Positions 17,781 through 26,520 of a DNA stretch of 50,409 nucleotides are shown here, one piece after another (positions within the stretch are counted from its first letter, which is position 1; each line of letters starts with the position of its first letter). The translations under genes and the position numbers were made by a program. The notes beneath the pieces were generated by a model. The model was not told where the DNA came from and made no database searches. It saw nothing but the letters and a program-made list of their open reading frames with translations. Source of the stretch: an uncultured Oscillibacter sp. (GTDB lineage Bacteria > Bacillota > Clostridia > Oscillospirales > Oscillospiraceae); contig CANAWG010000017.1 in assembly GCA_947365245.1 (NCBI GenBank), positions 1-50,409 of the forward strand, in the 5' to 3' direction.

Positions 17781-19751
17781 TTATTTCTCGCCCCGCAGCT
17801 CTATGATCCGGTCCCGCAGCACGGCGGCGTACTCGAATTCCAGCATCTTGCTGGCCTCTTTCATCTCTTTTTCTAGGCGCTTGATCTCCGCCTCCCGCTC
17901 CTGCTGGCTGAGCTTGCGCTTCTTCCGGCCCCGGACGGTCTCCTCCTCCGCCGCGCTGGAGATCTCCAGCACCTCCCGGACCCCCTTGATGATGGTCCTG
18001 GGCACGATGCCGTGCTCCCGGTTGAACCGGTCCTGAATTCCCCGGCGGCGCTCCGTCTCGTCCATGGCCGCGCGCATGGAGGGGGTGATCTCGTCGGCGT
18101 ACATGATGACCAGGCCCTCCGCGTTTCTCGCCGCCCGGCCGATGGTCTGGATCAGGCTGGTCTCGGACCGGAGGAAGCCCTCCTTGTCCGCGTCCAGAAT
18201 GGCTACCAAACTCACCTCCGGCAGGTCCAGGCCCTCCCGCAGCAGGTTGATGCCCACCAGCACGTCGAACTCCCCCAGCCGCAGGTCCCGGATGATCTCC
18301 ATCCGCTCGATGGTCTGCACGTCGGAGTGCATGTACCGCACCCGGATGCCGGCGTTTTTGAAGAACTCCGTCAGGTCCTCCGCCATCTTCTTGGTGAGGG
18401 TGGTCACCAGCACCCGCTCCTGCTTCGCCGCCCGGGCGTTGATCTCCTCCATGAGATCGTCGATCTGCCCGGTGACGGGGCGGACCTCCACCCGGGGGTC
18501 CAGCAGCCCCGTGGGGCGGATCACCTGCTCCACCACCTGGTCCGCCCGCTCCCGCTCGTAGGGCCCCGGCGTCGCGGAGACGAAGACGGCCTGGCCGATG
18601 CGGCCCTCGAACTCCTCGAATTTCAACGGCCGGTTGTCGTAGGCGCAGGGCAGGCGGAAGCCGTAGCGCACCAGGCTGTCTTTTCGGGCGTGGTCGCCGT
18701 TGTACATGGCCCGCACCTGGGGCAGCGTCACGTGGCTCTCGTCCACAAACAGCACGAAGTCGTCGGGGAAGAAGTCCAGCAGCGTCATGGGGGCGGAGCC
18801 CACCGGGCGCTCGGAGATCACCCGGGAGTAGTTCTCAATGCCGGAGCAGTACCCCAGCTCCTGCATCATCTCCATGTCGTACTCCGTCCGCTGGCGGATG
18901 CGCTGGGCCTCCACCAGCTGATTGTTGTCGGTGAAGGCCTTCACCTGCTCCTCCAGCTCCCGCCGGATCTCGGTGATAGCCCGGTCCATCTTGTCCTTGG
19001 TGGTGACATAGTGGCTGGCGGGGTAGACGGCGATGTGGTTGAGGATGCGGTTCACGGCGCCGGTGACGGGGGAGAAGTCGCTGATCCGGTCGATCTCGTC
19101 CCCGAAGAACTCCACCCGGATGGCGTGGTCTTTATAATACGCCGGATAGATCTCCACCGTATCCCCCCGGACCCGGAACATGTTCCGCTCAAAGGCGATG
19201 TCGTTGCGCTCGTAGCGGTTCTCCACCAGCCGCCGGAGAAGCTCGTCCCGGTTCCACTCCGCTCCGGTCCGCAGGGAGATCACCAGCTTCGCGAAGTCGT
19301 CCGGCTCCCCCAGGCCGTAGATACAGCTGACGGAGGCCACCACGATCACGTCCCGCCGCTCCAGCAGGGCGCAGGTGGCGGAGAGGCGCAGGCGGTCGAT
19401 CTCGTCGTTGGTGGAGGCGTCCTTGGCGATATAGGTGTCGGTGTGGGGGATATACGCCTCCGGCTGGTAGTAGTCGTAATAAGAGACGAAGTACTCCACG
19501 GCGTTGTTGGGGAAGAACTCCTTGAACTCTGTGCACAGCTGGGCCGCCAGCGTCTTGTTGTGGGCCAGCACCAGCGTGGGCCGCTGGACCCTTTCAATGA
19601 CCTTTGCCATGGTAAAGGTCTTGCCGGAGCCGGTGACGCCCAGCAGCACCTGCTCTTTCAGCCCGTTCTCGATGCCCTCCGCCAGGGCGGCGATGGCCTC
19701 CGGCTGGTCGCCGGAGGGCTGGTATTCAGAAACGACTTGAAATTTCGGCAT
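17781..19751 (-). CDS. uvrB: excinuclease ABC subunit B
   Basis: 656 aa from ATG 19751; a longer start at 19778 lacks a good ribosome binding site and family similarity begins at [18 protein letters not shown]. Nucleotide-excision-repair damage-verification helicase acting with UvrA and UvrC. Walker A is GVTGSGKTF, the beta-hairpin region is [19 protein letters not shown], motif II is [11 protein letters not shown], motifs V/VI are [17 protein letters not shown] and QTIGRAARN, and the C-terminal UVR domain is [20 protein letters not shown]. Length is normal. A LexA box overlaps the promoter upstream, so SOS induction is expected. Confidence 0.98.
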   Translation of the reverse strand: MPKFQVVSEYQPSGDQPEAIAALAEGIENGLKEQVLLGVTGSGKTFTMAKVIERVQRPTLVLAHNKTLAAQLCTEFKEFFPNNAVEYFVSYYDYYQPEAYIPHTDTYIAKDASTNDEIDRLRLSATCALLERRDVIVVASVSCIYGLGEPDDFAKLVISLRTGAEWNRDELLRRLVENRYERNDIAFERNMFRVRGDTVEIYPAYYKDHAIRVEFFGDEIDRISDFSPVTGAVNRILNHIAVYPASHYVTTKDKMDRAITEIRRELEEQVKAFTDNNQLVEAQRIRQRTEYDMEMMQELGYCSGIENYSRVISERPVGSAPMTLLDFFPDDFVLFVDESHVTLPQVRAMYNGDHARKDSLVRYGFRLPCAYDNRPLKFEEFEGRIGQAVFVSATPGPYERERADQVVEQVIRPTGLLDPRVEVRPVTGQIDDLMEEINARAAKQERVLVTTLTKKMAEDLTEFFKNAGIRVRYMHSDVQTIERMEIIRDLRLGEFDVLVGINLLREGLDLPEVSLVAILDADKEGFLRSETSLIQTIGRAARNAEGLVIMYADEITPSMRAAMDETERRRGIQDRFNREHGIVPRTIIKGVREVLEISSAAEEETVRGRKKRKLSQQEREAEIKRLEKEMKEASKMLEFEYAAVLRDRIIELRGEK

Positions 19752-19841
19752 GGCTTCCTGTCTCCGTAAAATTCTCATAAAATCATCCGGCGGCCGGCCG
19801 CGGGCTAAGGGCCCGCCGCCGCGCCGGGATCGGGAGCTTCT

Positions 19842-19880
19842 ATTGTATCACAGCCCCGGCGGATTTGCAACATCCGTTCG
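19842..19880 (-). promoter_or_regulatory. uvrB promoter with LexA (SOS) operator
   Basis: Minus strand: TTGCAA (19865-19870), 17 nt, TACAAT (19842-19847). The 14-mer CGAACGGATGTTGC (19867-19880) matches the Gram-positive LexA/DinR box CGAACRNRYGTTYC at all but one specified position, and it overlaps the -35 element. uvrB is a standard SOS gene in Firmicutes, so this fits. Confidence 0.75.
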
Positions 19881-19942
19881 ATTGTTTTCCATCCTGTGGA
19901 CGTACATCCGCAGGGGCTCCCCGTCCTCCCCCGCGCCATCCC

Positions 19943-20620
19943 TCAGTGCCCCTCCAGGAAGCCGGAGTCCGCCATGGACACAAAGTCCCCGTCCGCCACG
20001 ATGATGTGATCCAGCAGGGCCACGCCCACGGTGTTCAGCGCCGCCCGGGCATGCTCCGTGGTGTTGAAGTCGTCCTGAGAGGGCAGGGCGATGCCGCTGG
20101 GGTGGTTGTGGGCCAGAATCACGGCGCTGGCGGAGGTCAGTATGGCGTTTTCCGCCAGCAGCCGGATATTCACCTCCGTGCTGTTGGCGCTGCCCTCGCT
20201 GAGGCGCTTGCAGGCCAGCAGCTTTCCCTTCTGGTCCAGGCACAGCTGGTAGAGCACCTCCCGGTTCAGCCCGGCGAAGAGCTCCAGGAGATAGCGCCCC
20301 GTCCGCTCCGTGGAGTTCAGCACCGTGTCCCTGGCGTCCGCCAGCCGGGCCCTGCGGTGGAGCTGAGGGACCAGCCGCAGCAGGATGGCCGCGCTCTCCC
20401 CGACGCCCTCCACTTTCCGCAGATCCTCCACCGGCGCCTCCAGCACGGCGGACAGGGAGCCGTACCGCTCCATCAGCGCGTGGGCGATGGGATTGGTGTC
20501 CCGCCGGGGGATGGCGTAATAGAGCAGCAGCTCCAACGCCTCGTGGTCGGCAAAGGCCTCCAGCCCCGCGTTGAGAAACCGCGCCCGCATCTTCTCCCGG
20601 TGCCCGTCATGGATCCCCAT
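19943..20620 (-). CDS. radC: RadC-family JAB-domain protein
   Basis: 225 aa. A helix-hairpin-helix-like N-terminal half (about 1-90, LRKVEGVGESAAILLRLVPQ) is followed by the RadC JAB1/MPN-like domain with VILAHNHPSGIALPSQDDFN (the His-His-Asp metal site) and LLDHIIVADGDFVSMADSG. The biochemical role is unsettled; it is historically linked to DNA repair. Its gene sits directly upstream of the SOS-regulated uvrB on the same strand, but uvrB has its own promoter. Confidence 0.95.
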   Translation of the reverse strand: MGIHDGHREKMRARFLNAGLEAFADHEALELLLYYAIPRRDTNPIAHALMERYGSLSAVLEAPVEDLRKVEGVGESAAILLRLVPQLHRRARLADARDTVLNSTERTGRYLLELFAGLNREVLYQLCLDQKGKLLACKRLSEGSANSTEVNIRLLAENAILTSASAVILAHNHPSGIALPSQDDFNTTEHARAALNTVGVALLDHIIVADGDFVSMADSGFLEGH

Positions 20621-20967
20621 TGTGCCGTCCCCTCTCTGCGTGGATTTTCCCGGCGGCCCGCCGCTTTTGTCAAAACAGCCGCTTCTGGTTATTTTACCAT
20701 GAAACCGCCCCGCTCACAACCCATTTTCGCCGTGAAATTCCGCTCCCCGGCGGGAACGGCGGAAGCCCCGGGCCTTTGGCCCGGGGCTTCTGGATTGGCG
20801 CGTCTTGGAACGAAACCGGAAAACGATTGACTGCCGGCGCGGCGGGGCGGTCCTTCGGATGGCCCTGCCTGCCGGACTTCATGGAAAACGCATGCGCGCT
20901 CTCGCGCACTGGCGGTCACTCTATCGTAAACGGGTGTCACACCCAAACGTCCACACGATTCACGGAT
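20621..20967. other. gene-free stretch upstream of radC
   Basis: No ORF with a ribosome binding site is seen. It contains a perfect GC hairpin AAGCCCCGGGCC-TTT-GGCCCGGGGCTT (20763-20789) without a T-run, and further GC-rich inverted segments. No radC promoter of good quality is recognisable. Confidence 0.4.
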
Positions 20968-21000
20968 AAAAACAAAAAACCCACGCCATCTCCGGCGTGG
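20968..21000 (-). terminator. terminator of the 27-aa gene
   Basis: CCACGCC (20981-20987) pairs with GGCGTGG (20994-21000). On the minus strand GTTTTTTGTTTTTA follows. It starts 12 nt after the stop codon of the small gene. Confidence 0.9.
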
Positions 21001-21012
21001 TTTCACGGGTTC

Positions 21013-21096
21013 TTACCGCTCGCTCTCGGACCAGGTTTCGTTTACGAAAATCAGGTCATCCACGTCGCCATATACCATGTACTGAACAATCTTCAT
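21013..21096 (-). CDS. 27-residue small protein, complete free-standing transcription unit
   Basis: Minus-strand ATG 21096 to TAA 21013. The protein begins MKIVQYMVYGDVDDL and ends IFVNETWSESER. It is acidic, without a membrane helix or Cys. The case for a real gene is its setting: a TTGCAA-17-TATAAT promoter (21134-21162), AAAGGAGAG 9 nt before the ATG, and a strong terminator 12 nt after the stop, with nothing else in the transcript. I do not recognise the family. A regulatory RNA that happens to encode a peptide is the alternative. Confidence 0.7.
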   Translation of the reverse strand: MKIVQYMVYGDVDDLIFVNETWSESER

Positions 21097-21133
21097 CACA
21101 CATCTCTCCTTTCTCTTTCGATTGATTGTATGG

Positions 21134-21162
21134 ATTATAACAGGTTTTTCCCCAAATTGCAA
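21134..21162 (-). promoter_or_regulatory. promoter of the 27-aa gene
   Basis: Minus strand TTGCAA (21157-21162), exactly 17 nt, TATAAT (21134-21139). The predicted leader is about 30 nt. Confidence 0.75.
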
Positions 21163-21310
21163 CCACAATTTATGGTAGAATTGCCAAAGACCGACCTCTT
21201 ATTTTGCGAATTTCTGCAATTTCCGCCCCGCCGCCCCCGGCGAAGCAGGCCGCTTCCGGAGGCAATTCGCTCTTTTCCGTATTTTCCTCTCGCAATTGTG
21301 CGGCCGGTTG

Positions 21311-21319
21311 TGCTATAAT
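21311..21319 (+). promoter_or_regulatory. extended -10 promoter of the metallophosphoesterase gene
   Basis: TGCTATAAT (21311-21319); the -35 region is poor. It lies about 65 nt upstream of the start codon, divergent from the 27-aa gene. Confidence 0.45.
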
Positions 21320-21382
21320 GCTTGGAAAGCGGGGGTGCTCCCCGCTCTGCTCCGGCAGATCACAGGATAAAGGAGGCCGGCT

Positions 21383-22255
21383 ATGGCCAAGGGTCCGAGA
21401 CGGCGCCGTCCCCTGCGGACGCTTTGCGTTCTGGCGGCCGCGGCCCTGCTGGCGGCGCTGTTTGTCCGCTGGGACAACACGTCGCTGCAAATCACCCATT
21501 TTGAGCCCCGCTTCTCCGGCCTGCCGGAGGGCTTTGACGGCTGCCGCCTGGTGGTGCTCAGCGACCTCCACGGGGCGGCTTTCGGCCCGGGAAACGCGGA
21601 CCTGTTCGCCGCCGTGGCGGAGGCCGCGCCGGACTATATCTTCTATCTGGGGGACCTGGAGGACCTGTACCGGGGCGCCGCGGAGGGCTACGCGGAGGAG
21701 ATCGCCCGGGGCCTCTCCGCCATCGCGCCGCTGTACTACGTCACCGGAAATCACGAGTGGGCCATCGGCGGCGTGCCGGAGCTGAAAGAGCGCCTGGAGG
21801 CCCACGGGGCCCGGGTGCTGACCAACGAGTTCGTCACCTTGGAGCGAAACGGGGACACGGCGGTCCTGGCGGGGATTGACGACCCCAACGGCTACGCCGA
21901 CCAGAAGACGCCGGAACAGGTGGCAGCGGAGGTCTACGCCGCTCACGGCGACCCTTTCTGGATGCTGCTGGCCCACCGGAACAACCAGTTCGCGGAACGG
22001 TACAGCCTGCTGGGAGCGGACCTGGTGCTCTCCGGCCACGGCCACGGCGGCATCATCCGCCTGCCCTTTACCGACGGGCTGGTGTCCACAGAGCGGACGT
22101 TTTTCCCCTCCTACACGGCGGGGCTCTATGAGGAGAACGGCTCGGCGCTGTTCGTCACCCGGGGCCTGGGGAACTCCGGGCCCAGTTGGCGTCTGTTCAA
22201 CCGCCCGGAGGTGGCGGTGGTGACGCTGCGGTCCGCCCGGGAAAGCGCCGGATAA
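21383..22255 (+). CDS. membrane-anchored metallophosphoesterase (YkuE/Calcineurin-like)
   Basis: 290 aa; ATG 21383 with AAAGGAGG 7-14 nt upstream. An N-terminal signal anchor (LCVLAAAALLAALFVRW) is followed by the binuclear-metal phosphoesterase motifs in order: LSDLHG, YLGDLED, VTGNHEWA, LLAHRN and LSGHGHGG. The first D-x-H, G-D, G-N-H-E and G-H-x-H set is complete. It probably acts on an extracellular or membrane-associated phosphoester such as a lipid; the substrate is unknown. It is followed 38 nt later by a HAD phosphatase on the same strand. Confidence 0.92.
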   Translation: MAKGPRRRRPLRTLCVLAAAALLAALFVRWDNTSLQITHFEPRFSGLPEGFDGCRLVVLSDLHGAAFGPGNADLFAAVAEAAPDYIFYLGDLEDLYRGAAEGYAEEIARGLSAIAPLYYVTGNHEWAIGGVPELKERLEAHGARVLTNEFVTLERNGDTAVLAGIDDPNGYADQKTPEQVAAEVYAAHGDPFWMLLAHRNNQFAERYSLLGADLVLSGHGHGGIIRLPFTDGLVSTERTFFPSYTAGLYEENGSALFVTRGLGNSGPSWRLFNRPEVAVVTLRSARESAG

Positions 22256-22293
22256 ACCGCCCCGCGGGGCGGGCACAGAAAGGAAACACTTCG

Positions 22294-22953
22294 ATGCGTC
22301 TGCAAAGCGCGATTTTTGACATGGACGGCACACTGCTGGACTCCATGTATGTCTGGCGGGACATCGGCCCCCGGATGCTCCGGGCCAGGAACATCGAACC
22401 CGCCCCGGACCTGGGAGAACGGCTCAAGCCCATGACCGCCTGGCAGGGGGCCGCCTACTGCAAGGAGGTCTACCATCTGCCGGAGACGGTGGAGGAGGTC
22501 TATGCCCAGATTGAAGAGCAGGTAAAGCACTTCTATAAAAACGAGGTAGCAGCCAAGCCCGGGGTGAAAAAGGTCCTCTCCCTCCTGAAGATGGAGGGCG
22601 TGTGGATGTACGTGGCCACCGCCACGGACCGCCACCTGGCGGAGGAGGCCCTCCAACACGCCGGCATCCGGGACTACTTCCGGGGGATCGTCACCTCCGC
22701 CGAGACGGGGGCGGGCAAGGACGTGAGCCCGGAGATCTACGAGCGGGCCATGCGCCGCCTCCGGTCCAACAAAAAGGACACCGTTATCTTCGAGGACGCC
22801 CTCCACGCCATCCGCACCGCCAAAAAGGCGGGCTTCCGGGTGGCGGCCGTCTACGACCCCTCCGCCGAGGAGGACCAGGCGGAGATCCGGGCCCTGGCGG
22901 ACTATTACTTCCGCTCCTTTGAGGAGCTCTTCGAGGCAAAATCCCTGGAATAA
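22294..22953 (+). CDS. HAD-family phosphatase (beta-phosphoglucomutase-like subfamily)
   Basis: 219 aa; ATG 22294 with AAAGGAAA upstream. Motif I is IFDMDGTLLDSM with the catalytic Asp pair, motif II is the Thr in YVATATDRHLAEEAL, motif III is the Lys in GAGKDVSPEIY, and motif IV is VIFEDALHAIRTAKKAGFRV. A helical cap lies between residues about 18 and 90, as in class I HADs. It dephosphorylates a small metabolite; the substrate is not predictable. It probably forms an operon with the metallophosphoesterase. A MITE-like repeat begins directly after its stop codon. Confidence 0.9.
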   Translation: MRLQSAIFDMDGTLLDSMYVWRDIGPRMLRARNIEPAPDLGERLKPMTAWQGAAYCKEVYHLPETVEEVYAQIEEQVKHFYKNEVAAKPGVKKVLSLLKMEGVWMYVATATDRHLAEEALQHAGIRDYFRGIVTSAETGAGKDVSPEIYERAMRRLRSNKKDTVIFEDALHAIRTAKKAGFRVAAVYDPSAEEDQAEIRALADYYFRSFEELFEAKSLE

Positions 22954-23114
22954 AGGAAGCACTGAATAAATCCCCGCGCGCAGCTTCACACCATAAATTC
23001 CCCCTGGACTGCGTCAGAAAAACTTGAAATCCGTCAGGATTCCTGCGTTTTTCTTCCTTGCCAGGAGAAATCTCTGACGCAAATCTGCACACGTTGATTT
23101 AATCAGTGCTTCCT
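22954..23114. repeat. 161-bp MITE-like element with inverted termini, copy 1
   Basis: Left end AGGAAGCACTGAATAAAT and right end ATTTAATCAGTGCTTCCT are inverted repeats with one mismatch. The inside is non-coding and includes GCGTCAGA and TCTGACGC arms and TTGAAATCCGTCAGGATTCC. Parts recur at 44228-44335 and 44376-44532. It has no transposase and is small, as expected for a non-autonomous element. It begins on the base after the HAD stop codon. Confidence 0.85.
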
Positions 23115-23146
23115 AAAAATTGACGGGCCGCGCCCGTCAATTTTTT
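23115..23146 (+). terminator. terminator after the HAD gene and MITE
   Basis: AAAAATTGACGGGC / GCCCGTCAATTTTTT stem, ending in a T-run; usable in both directions. Confidence 0.85.
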
Positions 23147-23155
23147 CTCCCCCAC

Positions 23156-23187
23156 TGTAACGTTTGCCGTCTCCGGGGGACATATAG
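23156..23187 (+). promoter_or_regulatory. ECF-type promoter of the sigma/anti-sigma operon
   Basis: TGTAACGTTTG (23156-23166), a -35 of the AAC type typical for ECF sigma factors, then ACATATAGG about 16 nt on, 25 nt before the GTG start. This fits autoregulation by the encoded sigma factor. Confidence 0.45.
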
Positions 23188-23208
23188 GGTGAAAGGGGGG
23201 GAGGAACC

Positions 23209-23697
23209 GTGGAGGACATGGATGAGGTTTACCGGCGCCACGCCCAGACGGTCTATAAGTTCCTCCTCTCCCGCACCCACGACCCGGGGCTGGCGGAGGA
23301 GCTGACCCAGGAGACCTTTTACCAGGCGGTGCGCTCCGCGGACCGGTTCGACGGCGGGTGCAAGGTCTCCGTGTGGCTCTGCCAGATCGCCAAGCACCTG
23401 TGGTATCAGCACCTGCGAAAGCGCGGCCGGGAATCCCCCCTGCCGGAGGAGACGGCGGAGGCCCCCGTCCCCTCGGCGGAGGAGGGCCTGCTGGAGCGGG
23501 AGGGAACGCTGGACCTCCTGCGGCTGATCCACGGCCTGCCGGAGGAACAGCGGGAGGTGGTGTACCTCCGGGCTTTCGGGGCCCTGAGCTTCCGGGAGAT
23601 CGGGGACGTGATGGGCCGGACGGAGACCTGGGCCCGGGTGACCTTTTACCGGACGAAGGAGAAACTGCGGAACGGAGGGACTGACCATGAAAAATGA
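23209..23697 (+). CDS. ECF RNA polymerase sigma factor
   Basis: 162 aa, GTG 23209 start with GGGGGGAGG 4-12 nt upstream. Region 2 is YRRHAQTVYKFLLSRTHDPGLAEELTQETFYQAV (with SVWLCQIAKHLWYQHLRK). Region 4 is LPEEQREVVYLRAFGALSFREIGDVMGRTETWARVTFYRTKEKL. Length is normal for ECF factors. It overlaps the anti-sigma gene by 11 nt, so the two are translationally coupled. The signal sensed is unknown but is probably envelope stress, because the partner has a membrane helix and an extracytoplasmic domain. Confidence 0.95.
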   Translation: MEDMDEVYRRHAQTVYKFLLSRTHDPGLAEELTQETFYQAVRSADRFDGGCKVSVWLCQIAKHLWYQHLRKRGRESPLPEETAEAPVPSAEEGLLEREGTLDLLRLIHGLPEEQREVVYLRAFGALSFREIGDVMGRTETWARVTFYRTKEKLRNGGTDHEK

Positions 23698-24796
23698 CCT
23701 GACCTGCGCGGTGGTGCGGGACCTGCTGCCAAACTATGTGGAAAACCTGACCTCGGAGGAGACGAGGCAGGCGGTGGAGCGGCACCTCGGGTCCTGCCCG
23801 GACTGCGCCGCCCGCCTGGAGGCCATGCAAAATCAGCCGGCCCAGGCGGAGGCGGAGGAGGCACGGGAGGTGGAGTACCTGAAAAAGGTGCACAGGAGTG
23901 GGAAGCGGCGGGTGGTCGCGGCCATTTTGGCCACCGCCCTCCTGCTGGCCCTGGCCGGGGCCGCCAAGCTCTTTGTCCTGGGGGAGCCCGCCAGCCGGGA
24001 GGGCATGAGCTGGACTGTCCGGGAGGACGACGGCGCCCTGGACCTGCGGGTCTGCGCCGCCTGGTCCGGCGTGGCCTACTGCCGGTGGCGGGCAGCGGAG
24101 GAGGGGGACGGCGTGGTCCGGCTCCGGGCATCCAAGGTGCTGCCCTCCCCCATCTATTCCTCCGGGGACTACCGAACGAGAATTTCCCTGGAGGGCGTGC
24201 GGGAGGTGTGGCTGGCCAACCAGCTGATCTACCAGGACGGAGTGCCCGTCTCCGCCGGGGCCTATGCGATCTATGAGGCCAAGACCCCCTACGTGGGGGA
24301 CGCCCCCGCCCTGGGCGCTGTGGCGGAGGCCGTCGGGCTGAGCAGCCAGCGCTGGAGCTACGCCACGGAGCTCCACACCAGCGACCGCCCCTACCGCTGG
24401 ACCATCAAATTCCAGGAGCACTGGGGCGACACCTCTGCCGATACGTGGATGCGCTACCTCTATGGCCCTTTGATGCTGGCGCTGGTGGACAACCTGGACG
24501 AGGTGGGCTGGACCTACACCACCGCCGGATCCGGGGGCAAGACCTATGTGGAGAACATGCTGACGCTGGAGGCGGCGGACGGGTATCTCCAGGACCTGCT
24601 GGAGAAGAGCGACCTGGACCAGCGGTGGAAAGAGCTGAAGAGCGTCAAGGACTTCGCCGCCACCCCCGCCGGGACGCAGGCGCTCTATGATCTGCTGTGG
24701 GAGAACCTGGAGAGCGCTTTCAGCCCCCGGGCCTGGATTGAGGATGTGCCCCAGGAGCCCTCCCCGGGCGGGGCCGAATTCCTGGAACAGGAGTGA
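23687..24796 (+). CDS. anti-sigma factor with zf-HC2 and DUF4825-like domains
   Basis: 369 aa. The cytoplasmic N-terminus carries the zinc-binding anti-sigma motif: CAVVRDLLPNYVENLTSEE with HLGSCPDCA (H-x3-C-x2-C). One transmembrane helix (VVAAILATALLLALAGAAKLFV, about 82-103) and a large extracytoplasmic part follow. The segment TPYVGDAPALGAVAEAVG resembles the start of DUF4825 domains. It would hold the upstream sigma factor inactive until an envelope signal releases it. ATG 23687 has CGGAGGG upstream. Confidence 0.9.
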   Translation: MKNDLTCAVVRDLLPNYVENLTSEETRQAVERHLGSCPDCAARLEAMQNQPAQAEAEEAREVEYLKKVHRSGKRRVVAAILATALLLALAGAAKLFVLGEPASREGMSWTVREDDGALDLRVCAAWSGVAYCRWRAAEEGDGVVRLRASKVLPSPIYSSGDYRTRISLEGVREVWLANQLIYQDGVPVSAGAYAIYEAKTPYVGDAPALGAVAEAVGLSSQRWSYATELHTSDRPYRWTIKFQEHWGDTSADTWMRYLYGPLMLALVDNLDEVGWTYTTAGSGGKTYVENMLTLEAADGYLQDLLEKSDLDQRWKELKSVKDFAATPAGTQALYDLLWENLESAFSPRAWIEDVPQEPSPGGAEFLEQE

Positions 24797-24805
24797 ATGA
24801 TAAGG

Positions 24806-24840
24806 ACATCGGGGCGGCAGTGCCGCCCCGATGTTTTGCT
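24806..24840 (+). terminator. terminator between convergent operons
   Basis: ACATCGGGGCGGC / GCCGCCCCGATGT stem followed by TTTGCTTTT, 10 nt after the anti-sigma stop. Confidence 0.9.
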
Positions 24841-24852
24841 TTTGGTCTCCTC

Positions 24853-25914
24853 TTATTCCGCCGGGATGGGGAACACCACGCCGCCGACGCTGATGCTCTC
24901 CAGCTCGGCCAGCGGGATGATCTCCTCCAGCACCTCGCCCTTGGAGCAGACGGTCTTTCCGTCCTCCGGGCGGATGCTGCCGCCGGAGGTGCTCAGGTCC
25001 ATCACCGTGCCGTCGGTTTTGGTCAGCAGAATCTCAATGTTCTCCATGAACCGGGCGGACTGGCGGGCGTCCTCCGGCTCCTGCCGCCCGCTGGGCGCGT
25101 TGGACCACTGGACCTCGCTGTCCACGGTGTAGTCCACCTTTACCGCGATGGGGGAGACGCTGATAGAGTCGATGGTGAAGTTCAGCCCGTCCTGGGAGAA
25201 GGCCTCCCCGCCGCCCAGGCGGACGGAGCAGTCCTCGTAGTCCACCTCAAAGCGGAACTTCCACCGGCCCTCGTACAGCAGCTCGTCCCGCTCCGTCTCC
25301 GGGTTCCAGCAGCGCAGGTCCTCAAACTCCACCGAGGCGGTGCCGCGGGTCAGGGGGACGTCGGCGGAGACGGTCTCCACATACTGGATCTGGTTGTCCT
25401 CCGCGTCTGTGTCCACAAACCAGGCCCCGCCGTGGCTGCCGCCCCTGGCCCAGCCGGCCCCGCCGAAGCCGCCGATCATCAGGAAGCTCTCGTCCAGGTT
25501 CCTGTCCTCCGGCAAAAACCGCTCCCCGTCCTCCCGGGTGAGGGTGTAGACGATGACGGCGTTGTACTCGTCGCCCATGATGGCGTCGGCGGAGACGGTG
25601 ATGCCGCTATCCGTGTCGCTGGCCCCGATGGGGTGTCCGATCTTGTCGATGATCTCCGTCTGGGCGACGCTGCCGCCGAAGAGGGGGGCGAAGACGTCCA
25701 CCGGGGCGGGGAGGATCCCCGCGGCGCTGGAGCCCACCGCCAGCACCAGGGCCATCACCGCGGCGATGACCGCCATGCGGCCCAGGGGCCTGCGGGTGCG
25801 GCGGGGAGCCTGCCGGGAGGCCGCGGCGGCGGCCTCCGATGCCAGGCGGGCCTTCTGCTCCGGGGTATAGCGCAGGGCGTCCATGCTCTGCTTGTATTCA
25901 GACAGACTGCTCAT
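24853..25914 (-). CDS. DUF4179-type membrane-anchored anti-sigma-like protein
   Basis: 353 aa. A short cytoplasmic head (MSSLSEYKQSMDALRYTPEQ...) is followed by a single helix (MAVIAAVMALVLAVGSSAAGIL, about 47-68). An extracytoplasmic part with LFGGSVAQTEIIDKIGHPIG and SDSGIT-type strands matches DUF4179, and the C-terminal half is the usual beta-rich region. DUF4179 genes are paired with ECF sigma genes in clostridia, and this one overlaps the sigma gene upstream by 17 nt. It probably anchors and restrains that sigma factor. Confidence 0.88.
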   Translation of the reverse strand: MSSLSEYKQSMDALRYTPEQKARLASEAAAAASRQAPRRTRRPLGRMAVIAAVMALVLAVGSSAAGILPAPVDVFAPLFGGSVAQTEIIDKIGHPIGASDTDSGITVSADAIMGDEYNAVIVYTLTREDGERFLPEDRNLDESFLMIGGFGGAGWARGGSHGGAWFVDTDAEDNQIQYVETVSADVPLTRGTASVEFEDLRCWNPETERDELLYEGRWKFRFEVDYEDCSVRLGGGEAFSQDGLNFTIDSISVSPIAVKVDYTVDSEVQWSNAPSGRQEPEDARQSARFMENIEILLTKTDGTVMDLSTSGGSIRPEDGKTVCSKGEVLEEIIPLAELESISVGGVVFPIPAE

Positions 25915-26386
25915 AATCCATTCCTCCTAAGATCTCTTTCAGCTTTGCCCGGCCCCGGGCCAGGCGGGTGTGTACGGTGGCGGTGGGCACGCCCAGGATC
26001 TCCCCGATCTCCCCGGCCGCGTAGCCCTCGTAGTAGTAGAGGTAGATCACCGCCCGATAGTGGGGCGGCAGGGCATTCACCGCCGCCAAAACGGAGCCGT
26101 CCTCCGCCGCCGGGGCGGGGACCTGGAAGCCCTCCTCCAGGGGGCGGGTGCGCCGGCGCCAGGGACTTTTCAGGATGTCCTTGCAGGCGTTGGCCGCCAT
26201 GCGCAGGATGTAGGCCCGCTCGTGTTCGGCGCTCTCGAACTGCCTTGGCTCCGTCAGGAGCTTGACAAAGACGGTCTGGCACACGTCCTGGGCGTCCTGG
26301 GTGTTTTTCAAGTAGGTGTAGCTCAGACGGAGGATTGCGTCGGCGTAGGCCTCTGCCAGATGCTCCGCCTGCCGGATGTGGTTCAT
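25898..26386 (-). CDS. ECF RNA polymerase sigma factor (second system)
   Basis: 162 aa; ATG 26386 with AAAGGAGTTG upstream. Region 2 is YADAILRLSYTYLKNTQDAQDVCQTVFVKLL with HERAYILRMAANACKDILKSPWRR. Region 4 is LPPHYRAVIYLYYYEGYAAGEIGEILGVPTATVHTRLARGRAKLKEIL. It is of the SigV/YlaC-like type usually found with DUF4179 partners. It has its own ECF-like promoter. It faces the first sigma/anti-sigma operon, so two ECF modules converge on one terminator. Confidence 0.95.
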   Translation of the reverse strand: MNHIRQAEHLAEAYADAILRLSYTYLKNTQDAQDVCQTVFVKLLTEPRQFESAEHERAYILRMAANACKDILKSPWRRRTRPLEEGFQVPAPAAEDGSVLAAVNALPPHYRAVIYLYYYEGYAAGEIGEILGVPTATVHTRLARGRAKLKEILGGMDYEQSV

Positions 26387-26419
26387 TTGACTTCAACTCC
26401 TTTGAAGCGCGCTCATATA

Positions 26420-26450
26420 GGGTACGATCGGAGGATGCAAATCCTTTCAC
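26420..26450 (-). promoter_or_regulatory. ECF-type promoter of the second sigma operon
   Basis: Minus strand TGAAAGGATTTGC (TGAAA at 26445-26449) and CGTA (26423-26426) spaced by 18 nt. GAAA/CGTA pairs are typical ECF elements, so autoregulation is likely. Confidence 0.5.
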
Positions 26451-26520
26451 GCCGGGGAGAAATTTTTTGCGGTTGGATGATGACCATTTTAGCATATCCC
26501 CGTTGCGCCGGGGAGCAGTT

